A stretch of 64,000 nucleotides of DNA from Merdimmobilis hominis (GCF_900104615.1 NZ_LT629939.1:1821071-1885070); one strand, 5' to 3'. Shown: positions 24,735-33,849, counted from the stretch's first letter. Notes: generated from the letters alone by a model not told the origin. Numbers and translations: made by a program.

Positions 24735-26504
24735 ATGAAACAGTTCAAACGATGCAGCGCTCTACTGCTGGGCGCGTTGGCGGCCCTTTCCCTTGTTGCA
24801 TGCAGCAAAAAGGACGCCACAGGGGAACAGGAACGGTTTGACCAATTCATCCAGCAGGAATTTGTGGATACCATGGAGAGCGACTATCCGAGTATGCATA
24901 TATTTCTCATTCATCCGGAGGATTTTGGGGTGGACCCCAGCGCTGTGGAGGTGGGCCTCGGCCTTCGGGTAGATGAACAAACGATCGAGAAGACAGCCCA
25001 GGATGTGGCCGCGGCCCGGGAGGAATTCCAGACCTTCGACCGCAAACTGCTGACAGAGGAACAGCAGGACACCTACGACATCTACCAATTTCAGATTGAT
25101 TTGGACTCCAAACTGTGTGACCCCAAATTTGATTATTACCAGCAGGCGTTTGGATCGACAACGGGGCTGCACACCCAGATCCCGACACTGCTGTCCGATT
25201 GGCAGCTGCGGAGTGAACAGGGTGTCAAGGACCTAATCGCGGTGGTCGGCGACGTCAAGCCGTATGTGGACAGCCTGCTGGACTACACCCGGAAGCAGGA
25301 GGAAAAGGGCCTGCTGATGACCGATTTGGACGGTGTCATCCAATACTGCCAGGGGGTGACCGCCGCGGGGGAAAACAGCGCGGTGCTCCACTCCATGAAT
25401 GCGAATATTGACGCTTTGCAGCTGGACAAAGAGACAGCCGGCCGCTACAAAGCGGAGCTGAAAGAGGCGTTTGAAAATTCCTTCCTGCCCGCATATGAAG
25501 AGATTATCACCACCATGGAAGCCCTTAAATCCGGCGACAACAACCAAGAGGGGCTCGCCCATTTTGAATATGGCAAGGAGTATTACACACTCCTCCTGAA
25601 GCAGAATGTGGGAAGCAACAAGTCGGTGGAGGAGATTCGCCAGATGATGGAGGATGCCTGCAACCGGTATGACAAAGGCATTGAGACAATCATCCTGGAA
25701 AACCCGGATCTCTATGAATCCTTTGTCAACTTCCCCACCACTGGGTTTGGCAGCTATACCGCTATTTTGGACAACATTCAGGGGAAGATGTACCGGGATT
25801 ACCCAGAGGTCAGCAATTTGGACTACAACATCGTCAACATCAACGAGGAGATTGCCAATTCTGGGGTGGCCGCCTACTTTAACATCCCGCCCATCGACGA
25901 CACCGGGGATAAACAGCTGCGGGTCAACCCGGATATCGGGGGCGTGGATGACATCTACACCTACAGCGTGGTAGCCCATGAGGGCTACCCAGGCCATATG
26001 TACCAGAATGCCTATGCCTATGAAAATTTGGATTCCCCCTATCGCAAGGCGCTGGCAAACTCGCCGGCGTACAGCGAAGGCTTTGCCGTCTATGCCCAAT
26101 ACTCCGCGTTTCAGTACTTGGATGGGATCGACCCAAGGGTTTTGGATGCCTACCGGCAACAGGAACTTTACACCTATTGCGCCATCGTCCTGTCGGACAT
26201 CGGCATTCATTACGACGGCTGGTCCCTCCAGGAGTTTCAGGATTTCCTGACCGAAATGGGCCTGGAATTGGGGGATGAGGCATTGTATGAGTCCCAGTAC
26301 AAGCAGCTCCAATCCACCCCCTGTGCTTTCCAGCCCTATTATGTGGGGTATGAGGAGTTTATGGCCCTCCGCCGGAAGGCAGAGAAGGAGCTGGGGGACA
26401 GCTTTAATCAAAAGGCGTTCCATGAAGCCATTCTGAAGAGCGGCGCCGCACCGTTTTGCGTGGTGGAGCGCAATGTGGACAAATACATCAACGCCAGCAA
26501 ATAA
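24735..26504 (+). CDS. DUF885 family zinc peptidase-like lipoprotein
   Basis: The 589-residue protein has a signal peptide with lipobox SLVAC (Cys about residue 23), then a large helical domain. The DUF885 zinc motif HEGYPGH is present in VVAHEGYPGHMYQN near residue 415, with the conserved SPAYSEGFAVYA segment further on supplying the third ligand. The family is thought to hydrolyse peptides; the substrate here is unknown and the enzyme should act outside the membrane. ATG 24735 is preferred, with AAAGGAA 5-6 bases upstream and the signal peptide beginning directly. It has its own terminator. Confidence 0.9.
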   Translation: MKQFKRCSALLLGALAALSLVACSKKDATGEQERFDQFIQQEFVDTMESDYPSMHIFLIHPEDFGVDPSAVEVGLGLRVDEQTIEKTAQDVAAAREEFQTFDRKLLTEEQQDTYDIYQFQIDLDSKLCDPKFDYYQQAFGSTTGLHTQIPTLLSDWQLRSEQGVKDLIAVVGDVKPYVDSLLDYTRKQEEKGLLMTDLDGVIQYCQGVTAAGENSAVLHSMNANIDALQLDKETAGRYKAELKEAFENSFLPAYEEIITTMEALKSGDNNQEGLAHFEYGKEYYTLLLKQNVGSNKSVEEIRQMMEDACNRYDKGIETIILENPDLYESFVNFPTTGFGSYTAILDNIQGKMYRDYPEVSNLDYNIVNINEEIANSGVAAYFNIPPIDDTGDKQLRVNPDIGGVDDIYTYSVVAHEGYPGHMYQNAYAYENLDSPYRKALANSPAYSEGFAVYAQYSAFQYLDGIDPRVLDAYRQQELYTYCAIVLSDIGIHYDGWSLQEFQDFLTEMGLELGDEALYESQYKQLQSTPCAFQPYYVGYEEFMALRRKAEKELGDSFNQKAFHEAILKSGAAPFCVVERNVDKYINASK

Positions 26505-26510
26505 AAGGAA

Positions 26511-26547
26511 AGATCCCGGGGATGCTGTCCCCGGGATCTTGTTTTTT
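26511..26547 (+). terminator. Terminator after the DUF885 gene
   Basis: Perfect 12-bp stem AGATCCCGGGGA/TCCCCGGGATCT, loop of 5, then TGTTTTTT. Confidence 0.9.
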
Positions 26548-26588
26548 GGGAAAAACGATTTTTTGGCCCCAAGCCGCTGGAACAGCTG

Positions 26589-27617
26589 TTAGTCCGCGAT
26601 GCCTTTTTCCTTGCGGAATTGGCGCCAATCCTCCAGGTTCTCGGCGATCAGATGGGAACATTTGAGGCCGTAGGGGCAACGGGATTCGCACAGCCCGCAG
26701 TGGAGGCAGGTCTCCACTTTGGCCAGTTCCGCAGTCCAATACTCGTTCATGTACTGCTGCCAAGGGGAGCGGCGCAGCAGCTGAGGAAGCCGGCAGATGG
26801 TGTTCAGCTGAATCCCCTGGGGGCAGGGCATGCAGTAGCCGCAGCCGCGGCAGAAGTTGCCGGCCAGCTCCTCCCGGTCCTTGGCGATGACCGCCTCCAG
26901 CTCCGGGGTGAGGGTGACTTCCCGCTGGGCGCAGTCCAGGAACTGGGCCAGTTCCTCTTTTTTCTGCATCCCCCAGATGGGGACCGCGTTGTCAAACTGC
27001 TGGAAGAAGGCATATGCCGCCTCCGCCGAGGTGAGCAGCCCGCCGGAGAGGGCCTTCATGGCGATGAAGCCCAAGTTCAGCTCTTTGCACAGGGCGATGA
27101 GGTCGATGTCCTCCTGGGGGGAGATGTGGGACACCGGGAACTGGATGGTATCGTAAAGGCCGCTCTTAGCCGCTTCCTCCGCGATGGCCCGGCGGTGGGA
27201 AGTGATGCCGATGAACCGGCATTTGCCCTGGCGCTGGGCCTCCAGCAGGCCCTGGTACAGGCCGTTTTCATCCTCCGGGTCGGGAACCGACTGGATGTTG
27301 TGCAGCTGCATGATGTCCACATAATCGGTGCGGAGCATGCGAAGGCTCTCGTCCAAATCCTTTAGGAGGCCGGCTTTGTCCTTGGCCATGGATTTGGTGG
27401 AGATGACGATTTTGTCCCGCCGGTCGTGGAAGGCTTCCCCCAGTTTTTCCTCACTGTCCGAGTAGGCGCGGGCGGTGTCATAGAAGTTGATTCCACCGTC
27501 GTAGGCCATGTGGAGGAGCTCCACCGCGCTCTGTTTGTCGATGCGCTGGATGGGCAGGGCGCCAAAGGAGTTCTCGGTGACCATCAGGTCGGTGCGGCCC
27601 AGTTGTTTACGCTTCAT
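26589..27617 (-). CDS. Aldo/keto reductase with C-terminal 4Fe-4S domain
   Basis: The 342-residue protein starts with an aldo/keto reductase barrel: LGRTDLMVT, GGINFYDTARAY with the catalytic Asp and Tyr, STKSMAKDK with the Lys, and QLHNI with the His. The last 90 residues carry two ferredoxin-like cysteine clusters, CRGCGYCMPCP and CLHCGLCESRCP. This fusion is common in strict anaerobes. Substrate and electron partner are unknown. AAAGGAG lies before the ATG. It is a single gene transcribed against its neighbours. Confidence 0.92.
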   Translation of the reverse strand: MKRKQLGRTDLMVTENSFGALPIQRIDKQSAVELLHMAYDGGINFYDTARAYSDSEEKLGEAFHDRRDKIVISTKSMAKDKAGLLKDLDESLRMLRTDYVDIMQLHNIQSVPDPEDENGLYQGLLEAQRQGKCRFIGITSHRRAIAEEAAKSGLYDTIQFPVSHISPQEDIDLIALCKELNLGFIAMKALSGGLLTSAEAAYAFFQQFDNAVPIWGMQKKEELAQFLDCAQREVTLTPELEAVIAKDREELAGNFCRGCGYCMPCPQGIQLNTICRLPQLLRRSPWQQYMNEYWTAELAKVETCLHCGLCESRCPYGLKCSHLIAENLEDWRQFRKEKGIAD

Positions 27618-27779
27618 AAGTGTCTCCTTTCGGAAATGGTGTCGAATTTGTTACCCTCATTATACACCTTGGCCGTGGAATGGGGAAGAAAAATCTTCCT
27701 TCGGGGTCTTGTGGGGTTCTCCTTCCCAAGGAGGCGAGAATTTGATATACTGGGTACAAATATCGTTGGGAGGCAGCTT

Positions 27780-28616
27780 ATGCAGTATGAAAATGAACGT
27801 TATATAAAATGGGTAGAGGATTCCGCGGCTTATATCCGCCGCACTTTGGGCGGTTTTCAACCGGAACTGGCCATTGTTTTGGGCTCTGGGCTGGGTGGTT
27901 TGGCGGACCGGCTCCAAAATCCCATCCCGGTGGAATATGCCGACATCCCCGGGTTCCCCCGTTCCACAGTGGCAGGCCACGCCGGCCGGTTTGTGGCGGG
28001 CTACATCGGCAAGAAGCCGGTGATCTGCATGCAGGGCCGGTTCCATTACTACGAGGGGTATGACCTGCGGACAGTCACCCTGCCGGTGCGGGTGCTCCAC
28101 GCCCTGGGGGTGGATTCCATCATCCTGACCAATGCGGCGGGCGGGGTCAACCTCTCCTTTGTACCCGGGGATTTGATGGTCATTGACGACCACATCAACC
28201 TGACCGGGCAGAGCCCCCTCATCGGGCCCAACCTGGAGGGCTGGGGACAGCGGTTCACCGACCTCTCCACCGCTTATGACAAAGAATACCGGGCTTTGGC
28301 CCACCAGAAGGCGGCGGAACTGGGCTTCTCTCTGCAAAGCGGGGTTTACACCTGGATGACTGGCCCCACCTATGAGACCCCCGCGGAGATCCGCATGGTG
28401 CGCACCTTGGGGGGCGATGCAGTGGGCATGTCCACCGTGCCGGAGGCGATGGTCGCCCGTCACATGGGGATGCGGGTGTTGGGCATTTCCTGCATCACCA
28501 ACATGGCGGCGGGAATTTTGGACCAGCCTTTGAGCCATGAAGAGGTCAGCGAGACCGCTGGCAAGGTGACTGAGAAGTTCACCGCCCTCATCGAAGCGGT
28601 AGCCCAGGCCATCTAG
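27780..28616 (+). CDS. Purine nucleoside phosphorylase
   Basis: The 278-residue protein fits the trimeric purine nucleoside phosphorylase family. Marks are VLGSGLGGLAD near residue 35, GHAGRF, GRFHYYEGYD, TNAAGGV, the YTWMTGPTYETPAEIRM segment with the base-binding Glu, and GMSTVPE. The enzyme splits inosine and guanosine with phosphate in purine salvage. ATG 27780 is fixed by GGGAGG 7 bases upstream; the open frame extends upstream without family similarity. It is not adjacent to other salvage genes. Confidence 0.95.
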   Translation: MQYENERYIKWVEDSAAYIRRTLGGFQPELAIVLGSGLGGLADRLQNPIPVEYADIPGFPRSTVAGHAGRFVAGYIGKKPVICMQGRFHYYEGYDLRTVTLPVRVLHALGVDSIILTNAAGGVNLSFVPGDLMVIDDHINLTGQSPLIGPNLEGWGQRFTDLSTAYDKEYRALAHQKAAELGFSLQSGVYTWMTGPTYETPAEIRMVRTLGGDAVGMSTVPEAMVARHMGMRVLGISCITNMAAGILDQPLSHEEVSETAGKVTEKFTALIEAVAQAI

Positions 28617-28715
28617 GGGCGGCAGGCATAATGGGCACATGGGGGTTTCCCCAGACGGGGAACGCCGCCCGAGGAAATCTCCCCTGGAGCGGAATCGGAA
28701 AGGAAGGTACATTCC

Positions 28716-29993
28716 ATGAAACAAAAACTTGCGGCCCTTCTCGCCGTTTTGGCGGTGTTGCTGGCCGCCTGCGGCCCCGCCGCTGGGAATTCTGGCTCCA
28801 GCGGGAGCACCCAGTCCTCCGGGGTGGAAAAAACCCCCATGGAAGAGGATTTGGATCTCTTCACCTCCACCCTGGAGGAAAACCACAAAAACCTCTATGC
28901 CAACATCTCAAAAGAGGAGTTCCAGGCAGAGGTGGAACAGGTGCGGGCAGAATTGCCGGGCATGAGCGAGGGCCAGTTTTACTATTCCCTGCGGCGCCTT
29001 CTCTCCTTGGTGGGGGACGCTCACACCAGCCTGGGTTTTACCGATTCCAACTACCGTCATCTGACCGCCCTCCCCTTTGCGGTGATGTATTTTGAGGATG
29101 GCTGGCATCTGATGATGCTGGAAGAGCAAAACCAGCAGTACCTGGGTTACCGGCTTCTGGCCATCGACGGGACCCCCATCGACGAGGTATATGCAAAGGC
29201 CAAGACCATTATGAGCTATGAAAATGAATCCTGGGCCCGTCAGCAGTTCTCCAACACCATCAACTTCCTGGATGCCCTAAAGTACCTGGGCATTGTAGGG
29301 GAGGATGCAGACAGCATCACCTTGACCATTCAGAAAGGGGAGGGCAGCCCTGAAGAAACCCTCCCCCTCAAGGGGATGAATGAGGAGGAGATCTTTGCCG
29401 CCGCCATCCTCCAGGTGGAGCGCAGGGAAACCCCCGCCACCGCGGCGAGGGGTTACTACCGCACCCTGGATTTAGGGGATGGGGCCTTTTTCCTCCAATA
29501 CAACACCTGCCAGGAGGCGGAAGACCTGCCCATGGCCGAGTTTGTGGAACTCACCTCCGATGCCCTTTGCGCCGGGCAGTACACCAAGGTGATCCTCGAC
29601 CTGCGGTACAACACCGGCGGCGATTCCCGGATTTTTGAGCCGATGATCGAGAAATTGGGGGAGCTCAAGGAGCAGCAGGGCTTCCAGGTCTATGTCCTCA
29701 TTGGGAGAAATACCTTTTCTTCGGCCATCATCAATTCCATCCAGGCCCAGGAGGCGCTGGACGCCGTGTTGGTGGGCGAACAGACCAGCGGCAGTGTCAA
29801 CGGCTATGGGGAGCTGCAGAGCTTCCAGCTGAAGAACACCCCCATTCAGGTCTACTACTCCACCAAGTACTTCGAATTGATCCCCGGCTATGATAAGGAC
29901 TCCCTCTATCCCGACCAGCCTGTGGCCCAAACTTATGCGGACTATGTGGCCGGGGTGGATCCGGAAGTTCAGGCGGTCCTGGGCCAGCAGTGA
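28716..29993 (+). CDS. S41 family peptidase-like lipoprotein
   Basis: The 425-residue protein has a signal peptide with lipobox LLAAC (Cys about residue 19). The C-terminal half has S41 (tail-specific protease) features: VILDLRYNTGGDS, then RNTFSSAIINSI with the likely nucleophilic Ser, and GEQTSGSVNGYGE. The expected general base Lys of the Ser-Lys dyad was not identified with certainty, and no PDZ domain is evident, so activity is not assured. A good AAGGAAGG site precedes the ATG. The gene lies about 100 bases after the nucleoside phosphorylase gene. Confidence 0.82.
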   Translation: MKQKLAALLAVLAVLLAACGPAAGNSGSSGSTQSSGVEKTPMEEDLDLFTSTLEENHKNLYANISKEEFQAEVEQVRAELPGMSEGQFYYSLRRLLSLVGDAHTSLGFTDSNYRHLTALPFAVMYFEDGWHLMMLEEQNQQYLGYRLLAIDGTPIDEVYAKAKTIMSYENESWARQQFSNTINFLDALKYLGIVGEDADSITLTIQKGEGSPEETLPLKGMNEEEIFAAAILQVERRETPATAARGYYRTLDLGDGAFFLQYNTCQEAEDLPMAEFVELTSDALCAGQYTKVILDLRYNTGGDSRIFEPMIEKLGELKEQQGFQVYVLIGRNTFSSAIINSIQAQEALDAVLVGEQTSGSVNGYGELQSFQLKNTPIQVYYSTKYFELIPGYDKDSLYPDQPVAQTYADYVAGVDPEVQAVLGQQ

Positions 29994-30032
29994 TAGATTG
30001 TTTTTGCGGGAAAACCGCCGTCCAATAGCGGC

Positions 30033-30079
30033 AAAATCCCCCTTTCCATCCGAAACAAAGATGGGAAGGGGGATTTTTT
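30033..30079 (+). terminator. Terminator after the S41 gene
   Basis: A 17-bp stem with one G-T pair (30034-30050 with 30060-30076) ends in six T. It may also serve the convergent gene at 30103. Confidence 0.85.
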
Positions 30080-30102
30080 ATGGGGGCTTTCAGAGCTGTG
30101 TG

Positions 30103-30531
30103 TTACATGGTCTTGCTGTAGCGGTGGAAGAGAATTACTCCGCACAGGTACTGGAATACCAGTACAAAAGCCATGGTGGCGGTCACATAGAGAGGGGCTT
30201 TCAGCAATCCAAAGAAGAGGCACAGCAGGAAGTTGACGAAGAACATAATCTGGTTCATCCGGTAGCCGGACAGCTGGCGCAGCATGATTTTGCGCTCGTC
30301 CCCCAGGCTGATCTCCTGTTCCTTGAGCCGGCGCTGGCGCTCCTCCCGGCGGGAGGGCATAGCCCAGTACAGGGTTCGGATAATCTGTCCAGCCAGGGCA
30401 CCCAATAAGCCGCAGCCTAGGCTGAAAAGATAGTTGTTCTGTTCCAGCCCATTGAGAAGGGCTGCGGCGACCGCACCTCCCCCAGCCAGGCCCAACAGGG
30501 TCCAAGAAACCCAGCGTTTGGAATTGTTCAT
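30103..30531 (-). CDS. Four-helix membrane protein, paralog of the gene at 30545
   Basis: The 142-residue protein has two membrane segments, a central cytoplasmic segment with RREERQRRLKEQ and DERKIMLRQL, and two more membrane segments. The DERK-hydrophobic-LR motif between the two pairs is shared with the protein encoded just upstream, so the two are paralogs. It lies third in a set with a small XRE regulator, an arrangement common in Firmicutes; function unknown. Confidence 0.75.
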   Translation of the reverse strand: MNNSKRWVSWTLLGLAGGGAVAAALLNGLEQNNYLFSLGCGLLGALAGQIIRTLYWAMPSRREERQRRLKEQEISLGDERKIMLRQLSGYRMNQIMFFVNFLLCLFFGLLKAPLYVTATMAFVLVFQYLCGVILFHRYSKTM

Positions 30532-30544
30532 ACAAAAATCCTCC

Positions 30545-30961
30545 TTACAGTTTACGGCTTAGGAAGTAAAAGGCGATGGCGCCGCACAGATAGGCAAACA
30601 AGGCGAGAAGCAGAAAGGTCAAACAGAACCAAGGGTTCACTTTGAACAGGGAGCCCACAGCCCCCAACAGCAGCAGGGTGAGAAAGAGAATTTGGTAGGC
30701 GATCTGCCCGGCCCTGGCCCGCAGGAACACCTTGCGTTCATCCTTCATGTTGATGGAAAATGCCCTCTGTTGGGCCTCATACTCCGGCAGGTGGGCCGGG
30801 GTGCGGTAGTAGTAATACCGGGCCAGCCGCACCACCCCGGGGGCGAGGACCCCAAACCCCGCTCCGACCACCGCGGGGGAAGGATAGAAGTAAGCGCCAA
30901 CGAGGATGCCAAGGCCGATGGCGATGAGAATGATACTATCTTTGCGCAGTTTGTCGATCAT
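30545..30961 (-). CDS. Four-helix membrane protein controlled by adjacent XRE regulator
   Basis: The 138-residue protein has membrane segments near residues 10-27 and 28-46, a central part with NMKDERKVFLRARAGQ, and two C-terminal membrane segments. It shares the DERK(V/I)-LR motif and layout with the gene at 30103. Its start overlaps the stop of the XRE gene by four bases (ATGA), so the two are translated together. No function is known. Confidence 0.78.
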   Translation of the reverse strand: MIDKLRKDSIILIAIGLGILVGAYFYPSPAVVGAGFGVLAPGVVRLARYYYYRTPAHLPEYEAQQRAFSINMKDERKVFLRARAGQIAYQILFLTLLLLGAVGSLFKVNPWFCLTFLLLALFAYLCGAIAFYFLSRKL

Positions 30962-31164
30962 TTGGATTCCTCCTCCTCATAGATAAAGATGTCTTCAATG
31001 GCGGTTCCAAAGAACCGGGCGATTTTAAAAGCCAGCAGGATGGAGGGGTTGTACCGGCCGTTTTCCAACGAGCCGATGGTCTGGCGGGAGACCTGCAGAA
31101 TCTCCGCCAATTCCTCCTGCCGGATACCCCGCTGTTTGCGGAACTCCTCTAAGCGGTTTTTCAA
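30958..31164 (-). CDS. Small XRE-family regulator (YozG-like), TTG start
   Basis: The 68-residue protein is a single helix-turn-helix domain: NRLEEFRKQRGIRQEELAEIL, QTIGSLENGRYNPS, then a helix ending in four acidic residues. Regulators of this size usually repress an operon of small membrane proteins, exactly the setting here. The TTG at 31164 is chosen as start because AAGGTG lies 5 bases upstream and family members begin MKNRL. Paired GGAAAGTT sites around the promoter suggest autoregulation. Confidence 0.85.
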   Translation of the reverse strand: MKNRLEEFRKQRGIRQEELAEILQVSRQTIGSLENGRYNPSILLAFKIARFFGTAIEDIFIYEEEESK

Positions 31165-31190
31165 GTGGTCACCTTCTTTGTATTTGAAGT

Positions 31191-31252
31191 GGAAAGTTAA
31201 CTTTACATCCATAGGATAGCACACGCATTCTGCAATGTCAAGTAAACTTTCC
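31191..31252 (-). promoter_or_regulatory. Promoter and flanking operator sites of the XRE-membrane protein operon
   Basis: Minus-strand TTGACA (31241-31236) and TATCCT (31218-31213) are 17 bases apart. GGAAAGTTTACTT on the minus strand (31252-31240) and GGAAAGTTAACTT on the plus strand (31191-31203) flank the promoter in opposite orientation and probably bind the XRE protein. Confidence 0.65.
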
Positions 31253-31399
31253 ATTTTTCTTTGGGGTGGATATTTTTCCCCTTTCCATGCTATAATGGTC
31301 CCAAAGGGATAGGCCGTGGAAAATCTGTGCCAATGCGGCGAAAAAAAGGATGGCCGGCAGCTGTTCAGCCGCTGCCGCGCGCAGGAAGGAAGTGCAGCG

Positions 31400-32254
31400 A
31401 TGACCCGAGAAGAGATGTATGCCTCCATTTATTCCCATGACACCGTCTACCGCCCGCCCCAGGAGGAGGGCAGCGCCATGTTGGAGGTAGCCTTGGGGTG
31501 CAGCTGGGGAAAATGCACCTTCTGTGATTTTGCCAAGGACGCTTTTTCCATCCACCCCATGGACAAAATTGAGTTCAACGCCCGGATGCTCGGCCTCCTG
31601 GATCGGGACGCTAAGCGGGTGTTCCTGCTGGGGGAGAACGCCTTTGTCCTCTCCACCGACCAGCTGGTGGAGGTTTTTGACCTGATCCACGCCCACATGC
31701 CCAACGTGGAGGAGATCGCCATGTATGCCCGGATCGACGACGTGCTGCGCAAAAGCGATGAGGATATCCTCCTGCTCAAGAGCATGGGTCTGTGCGACCT
31801 GCACATCGGAGTGGAGTCGGGCAGCGATTCCATCCTGGAAATGGTGAACAAGGGGATCACCTCCTTTGATACGTTGACGGCCCTCCAGCGGCTGGACAAA
31901 TTGGGGGTTGGCTATTACCTGACCATCATTTTGGGGCTGGGGGGGAAGACCTTCCGCAACCTCCACGCCATTGAAACCGCCCGGATGCTGAATAAGACCC
32001 ACCCCAAATGCATTTGGGCATTGGCGCTGAAACTCTGGCCAGGCACCCCCTTGTATAAAGCAGAAAAGCGGGGGGAGTTTGACGCCCTCGATTACCGGGG
32101 TATGCTGCTGGAGGAGCGGCTCCTGCTGGAAAACCTGACGGTGAAGGACTGCTTTTACATGGACACCACCGTTTTGGGGAAATACACCATCCAGGGCCAG
32201 CTTCCCGACGGCAGGGAGGCTATGCTGGGTGCGATCAATCAACTGCTAGGCTGA
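31400..32254 (+). CDS. Radical SAM protein with CX4CX2C cluster motif
   Basis: The 284-residue protein has a radical SAM barrel. The cluster cysteines are C34, C39 and C42 in GCSWGKCTFC, with four residues between the first two, not three as in classic members. I recall a family of small radical SAM proteins with this GCS-X2-KCTFC pattern; their substrate is unknown. Other marks are DLHIGVESGSDSIL (SAM ribose motif) and ILGLGG. ATG 31400 follows GGAAGGAAG by 8 bases. The next gene starts 30 bases downstream, so the two may be co-transcribed. Confidence 0.85.
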   Translation: MTREEMYASIYSHDTVYRPPQEEGSAMLEVALGCSWGKCTFCDFAKDAFSIHPMDKIEFNARMLGLLDRDAKRVFLLGENAFVLSTDQLVEVFDLIHAHMPNVEEIAMYARIDDVLRKSDEDILLLKSMGLCDLHIGVESGSDSILEMVNKGITSFDTLTALQRLDKLGVGYYLTIILGLGGKTFRNLHAIETARMLNKTHPKCIWALALKLWPGTPLYKAEKRGEFDALDYRGMLLEERLLLENLTVKDCFYMDTTVLGKYTIQGQLPDGREAMLGAINQLLG

Positions 32255-32284
32255 GACCCGGCTGAAAGAAAGGAGAGAGCGAGG

Positions 32285-33121
32285 ATGAAACGATGGATCG
32301 GATTGTTGTTGACAGTTGTCCTGCTGCTGGCCGGCTGCGGGAGGGCAGACGACTTTGCCGTTGTGATGGCGACTACTGGTAAGGAGGAGCCCTTTGCGGT
32401 CACCGGGGAGGTCACCCGGGAGGCTGCAAAGCGGATGAGAGAAGACCAGCTGGAGGAGTGGCTGGAAACCGATGGGGTGGAAGGCAGCCTGGTATTTGAC
32501 TACAGAAGCGATGGGATGATCGCTTCCTACGGCCTGGATCACCCGCTGTTCCGCTACGACCGGGTGGCGGAATTCTGCCAAAACTGCCTGGATGGCAAGC
32601 CGGACAGCATCGCCTTTGTTGGGATGGGGGAGCCCCTCCCCTGCTATGTGGATTGGTTTTACACCGACGGGGAATCCGTGTGGGAGGAATTTTCCTACCT
32701 GCTGCGGGATGAAGTGAAGGTGGACCGGCGCGAGATCCAACCGGTGGAGCTGAGCGGGGATGGGAACCAGCTGGTGTTTTTCTCCCAGGGGGAGGAGATG
32801 CGGTCCATGCCCCGGCACGGCCTGGAGGCGGTGTCTTTTTCGGGGCAGCCCCGGGAGGAGCAGGAGCAGCTGCTGCTGGATTATCTGCGCCCCTTCTTTG
32901 AGGGAGAGGGCAGGTACCCGGAGGGCTCCATCACCCTAAAACGGGGAGAAATGGTGGAGATCCGGGGGGAGAGCTGCCAAGAGTATGAAATCTACAGCGG
33001 GGAAGGGCAGTCCATCGGCTATGCCGCCGCCAATGGGGATTTTTCCCACATATACCAGCAGGAGATGGTGAACGGCCAATATTTTCTGGAGGTCTGCCCA
33101 AAAGGCAAAAGCCCCCAATAA
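32285..33121 (+). CDS. Lipoprotein of unknown function
   Basis: The 278-residue protein has a signal peptide with lipobox LLAGC (Cys at residue 19) and a soluble, acidic extracytoplasmic part with no recognised domain. It has a Cys pair in FCQNC near residue 98-101. AGGAGAG precedes the ATG. It follows the radical SAM gene closely and is followed by a small membrane protein gene 24 bases later, so the three may form an operon. Confidence 0.78.
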   Translation: MKRWIGLLLTVVLLLAGCGRADDFAVVMATTGKEEPFAVTGEVTREAAKRMREDQLEEWLETDGVEGSLVFDYRSDGMIASYGLDHPLFRYDRVAEFCQNCLDGKPDSIAFVGMGEPLPCYVDWFYTDGESVWEEFSYLLRDEVKVDRREIQPVELSGDGNQLVFFSQGEEMRSMPRHGLEAVSFSGQPREEQEQLLLDYLRPFFEGEGRYPEGSITLKRGEMVEIRGESCQEYEIYSGEGQSIGYAAANGDFSHIYQQEMVNGQYFLEVCPKGKSPQ

Positions 33122-33145
33122 TGCGAAAGAAAGAGGGAAAACAGC

Positions 33146-33361
33146 ATGATTCAATTTAAACGGCACTTTAGAAACGCCATCTGGTTTTCGGTGGGCATCA
33201 CCCTGGGCGGCCTTATCTTGCCCCAGGTTGTCTTTTCCGGGCCATCCACCAGCGATCAGCCTTTTCATATCCAGGCCGCCATCTATTTGGGGGTATCCTT
33301 TGTCTTTGCCTTCCTGTTTTTCTGCGGTATGGACTGGTTCCGTTCCAGAGGGAAAAAATAG
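33146..33361 (+). CDS. Small two-helix membrane protein
   Basis: The 71-residue protein has two hydrophobic segments (about residues 10-31 and 43-61) with basic ends, so both termini should face the cytoplasm. AAAGAGGG lies upstream of the ATG. No family was recognised. It is the last gene before a strong bidirectional terminator. Confidence 0.68.
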   Translation: MIQFKRHFRNAIWFSVGITLGGLILPQVVFSGPSTSDQPFHIQAAIYLGVSFVFAFLFFCGMDWFRSRGKK

Positions 33362-33372
33362 CCGCTTCCCGA

Positions 33373-33412
33373 AAAAGATCCCGCCCCCAAATTTTAGGGG
33401 GCGGGATCTTTT
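33373..33412 (+). terminator. Bidirectional terminator between convergent genes
   Basis: Perfect 16-bp stem (33373-33388 with 33397-33412), 8-base loop. A-tract and T-tract on the two sides let it serve both strands, including the GNAT gene ending at 33415. Confidence 0.85.
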
Positions 33413-33414
33413 GA

Positions 33415-33849
33415 CTAATTCTCTCTTTGCCAGGCCATCAACAGCTCTGGGAGGCCGGAGTCCTCATTGGGCTGCTCTGTGACCACCTGAAACCCCATTT
33501 GCTGGTAAAAGCCGATGGCACCAGTGTTCTGGGCATACACCGCCAAGGTGAGCTGGGGATAGCGGCCTTTGGCATCCTCAACCAGCGCCCGGCCTACTCC
33601 TTTTCCCTGGTGGGCGGGGTCTACAAAAAGCGCCCCAATAAACGTGCCGTCGATGAGGCTTAAAAAACCGAGGATTTTCCCATCTTCCACATACAGGGTT
33701 GTTTCTGCCGAGGGGAGATATTGATCCCTCACCACCGGGAAGTTTTTCTCCCAATAGGCGCGGGGGAGGAAGGGGTGGCCCTGGACAGTGGATTCTAGCC
33801 AGATGGCCATCACCCGATCCTGGCAGTCAGGGGTATAGGGTTTGATCAT
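33415..33849 (-). CDS. GNAT family N-acetyltransferase
   Basis: The 144-residue protein has the GNAT fold: GFLSLIDGTFIGALFVDPAHQGKGVGRALV, where the QGKGVG segment is the acetyl-CoA pyrophosphate loop, then LTLAVYAQNTGAIGFYQQMGF (motif B). Such small enzymes resemble YjaB-type acetyltransferases; the substrate is unknown. It is a single gene between the spoIIA operon and the terminator at 33373. Confidence 0.9.
   Translation of the reverse strand: MIKPYTPDCQDRVMAIWLESTVQGHPFLPRAYWEKNFPVVRDQYLPSAETTLYVEDGKILGFLSLIDGTFIGALFVDPAHQGKGVGRALVEDAKGRYPQLTLAVYAQNTGAIGFYQQMGFQVVTEQPNEDSGLPELLMAWQREN

Noticed and set aside
25233-26423. Minus-strand frame of 396 codons opposite the DUF885 gene
   Set aside because: Shadow of a well-supported peptidase gene; no promoter, start site or domain.
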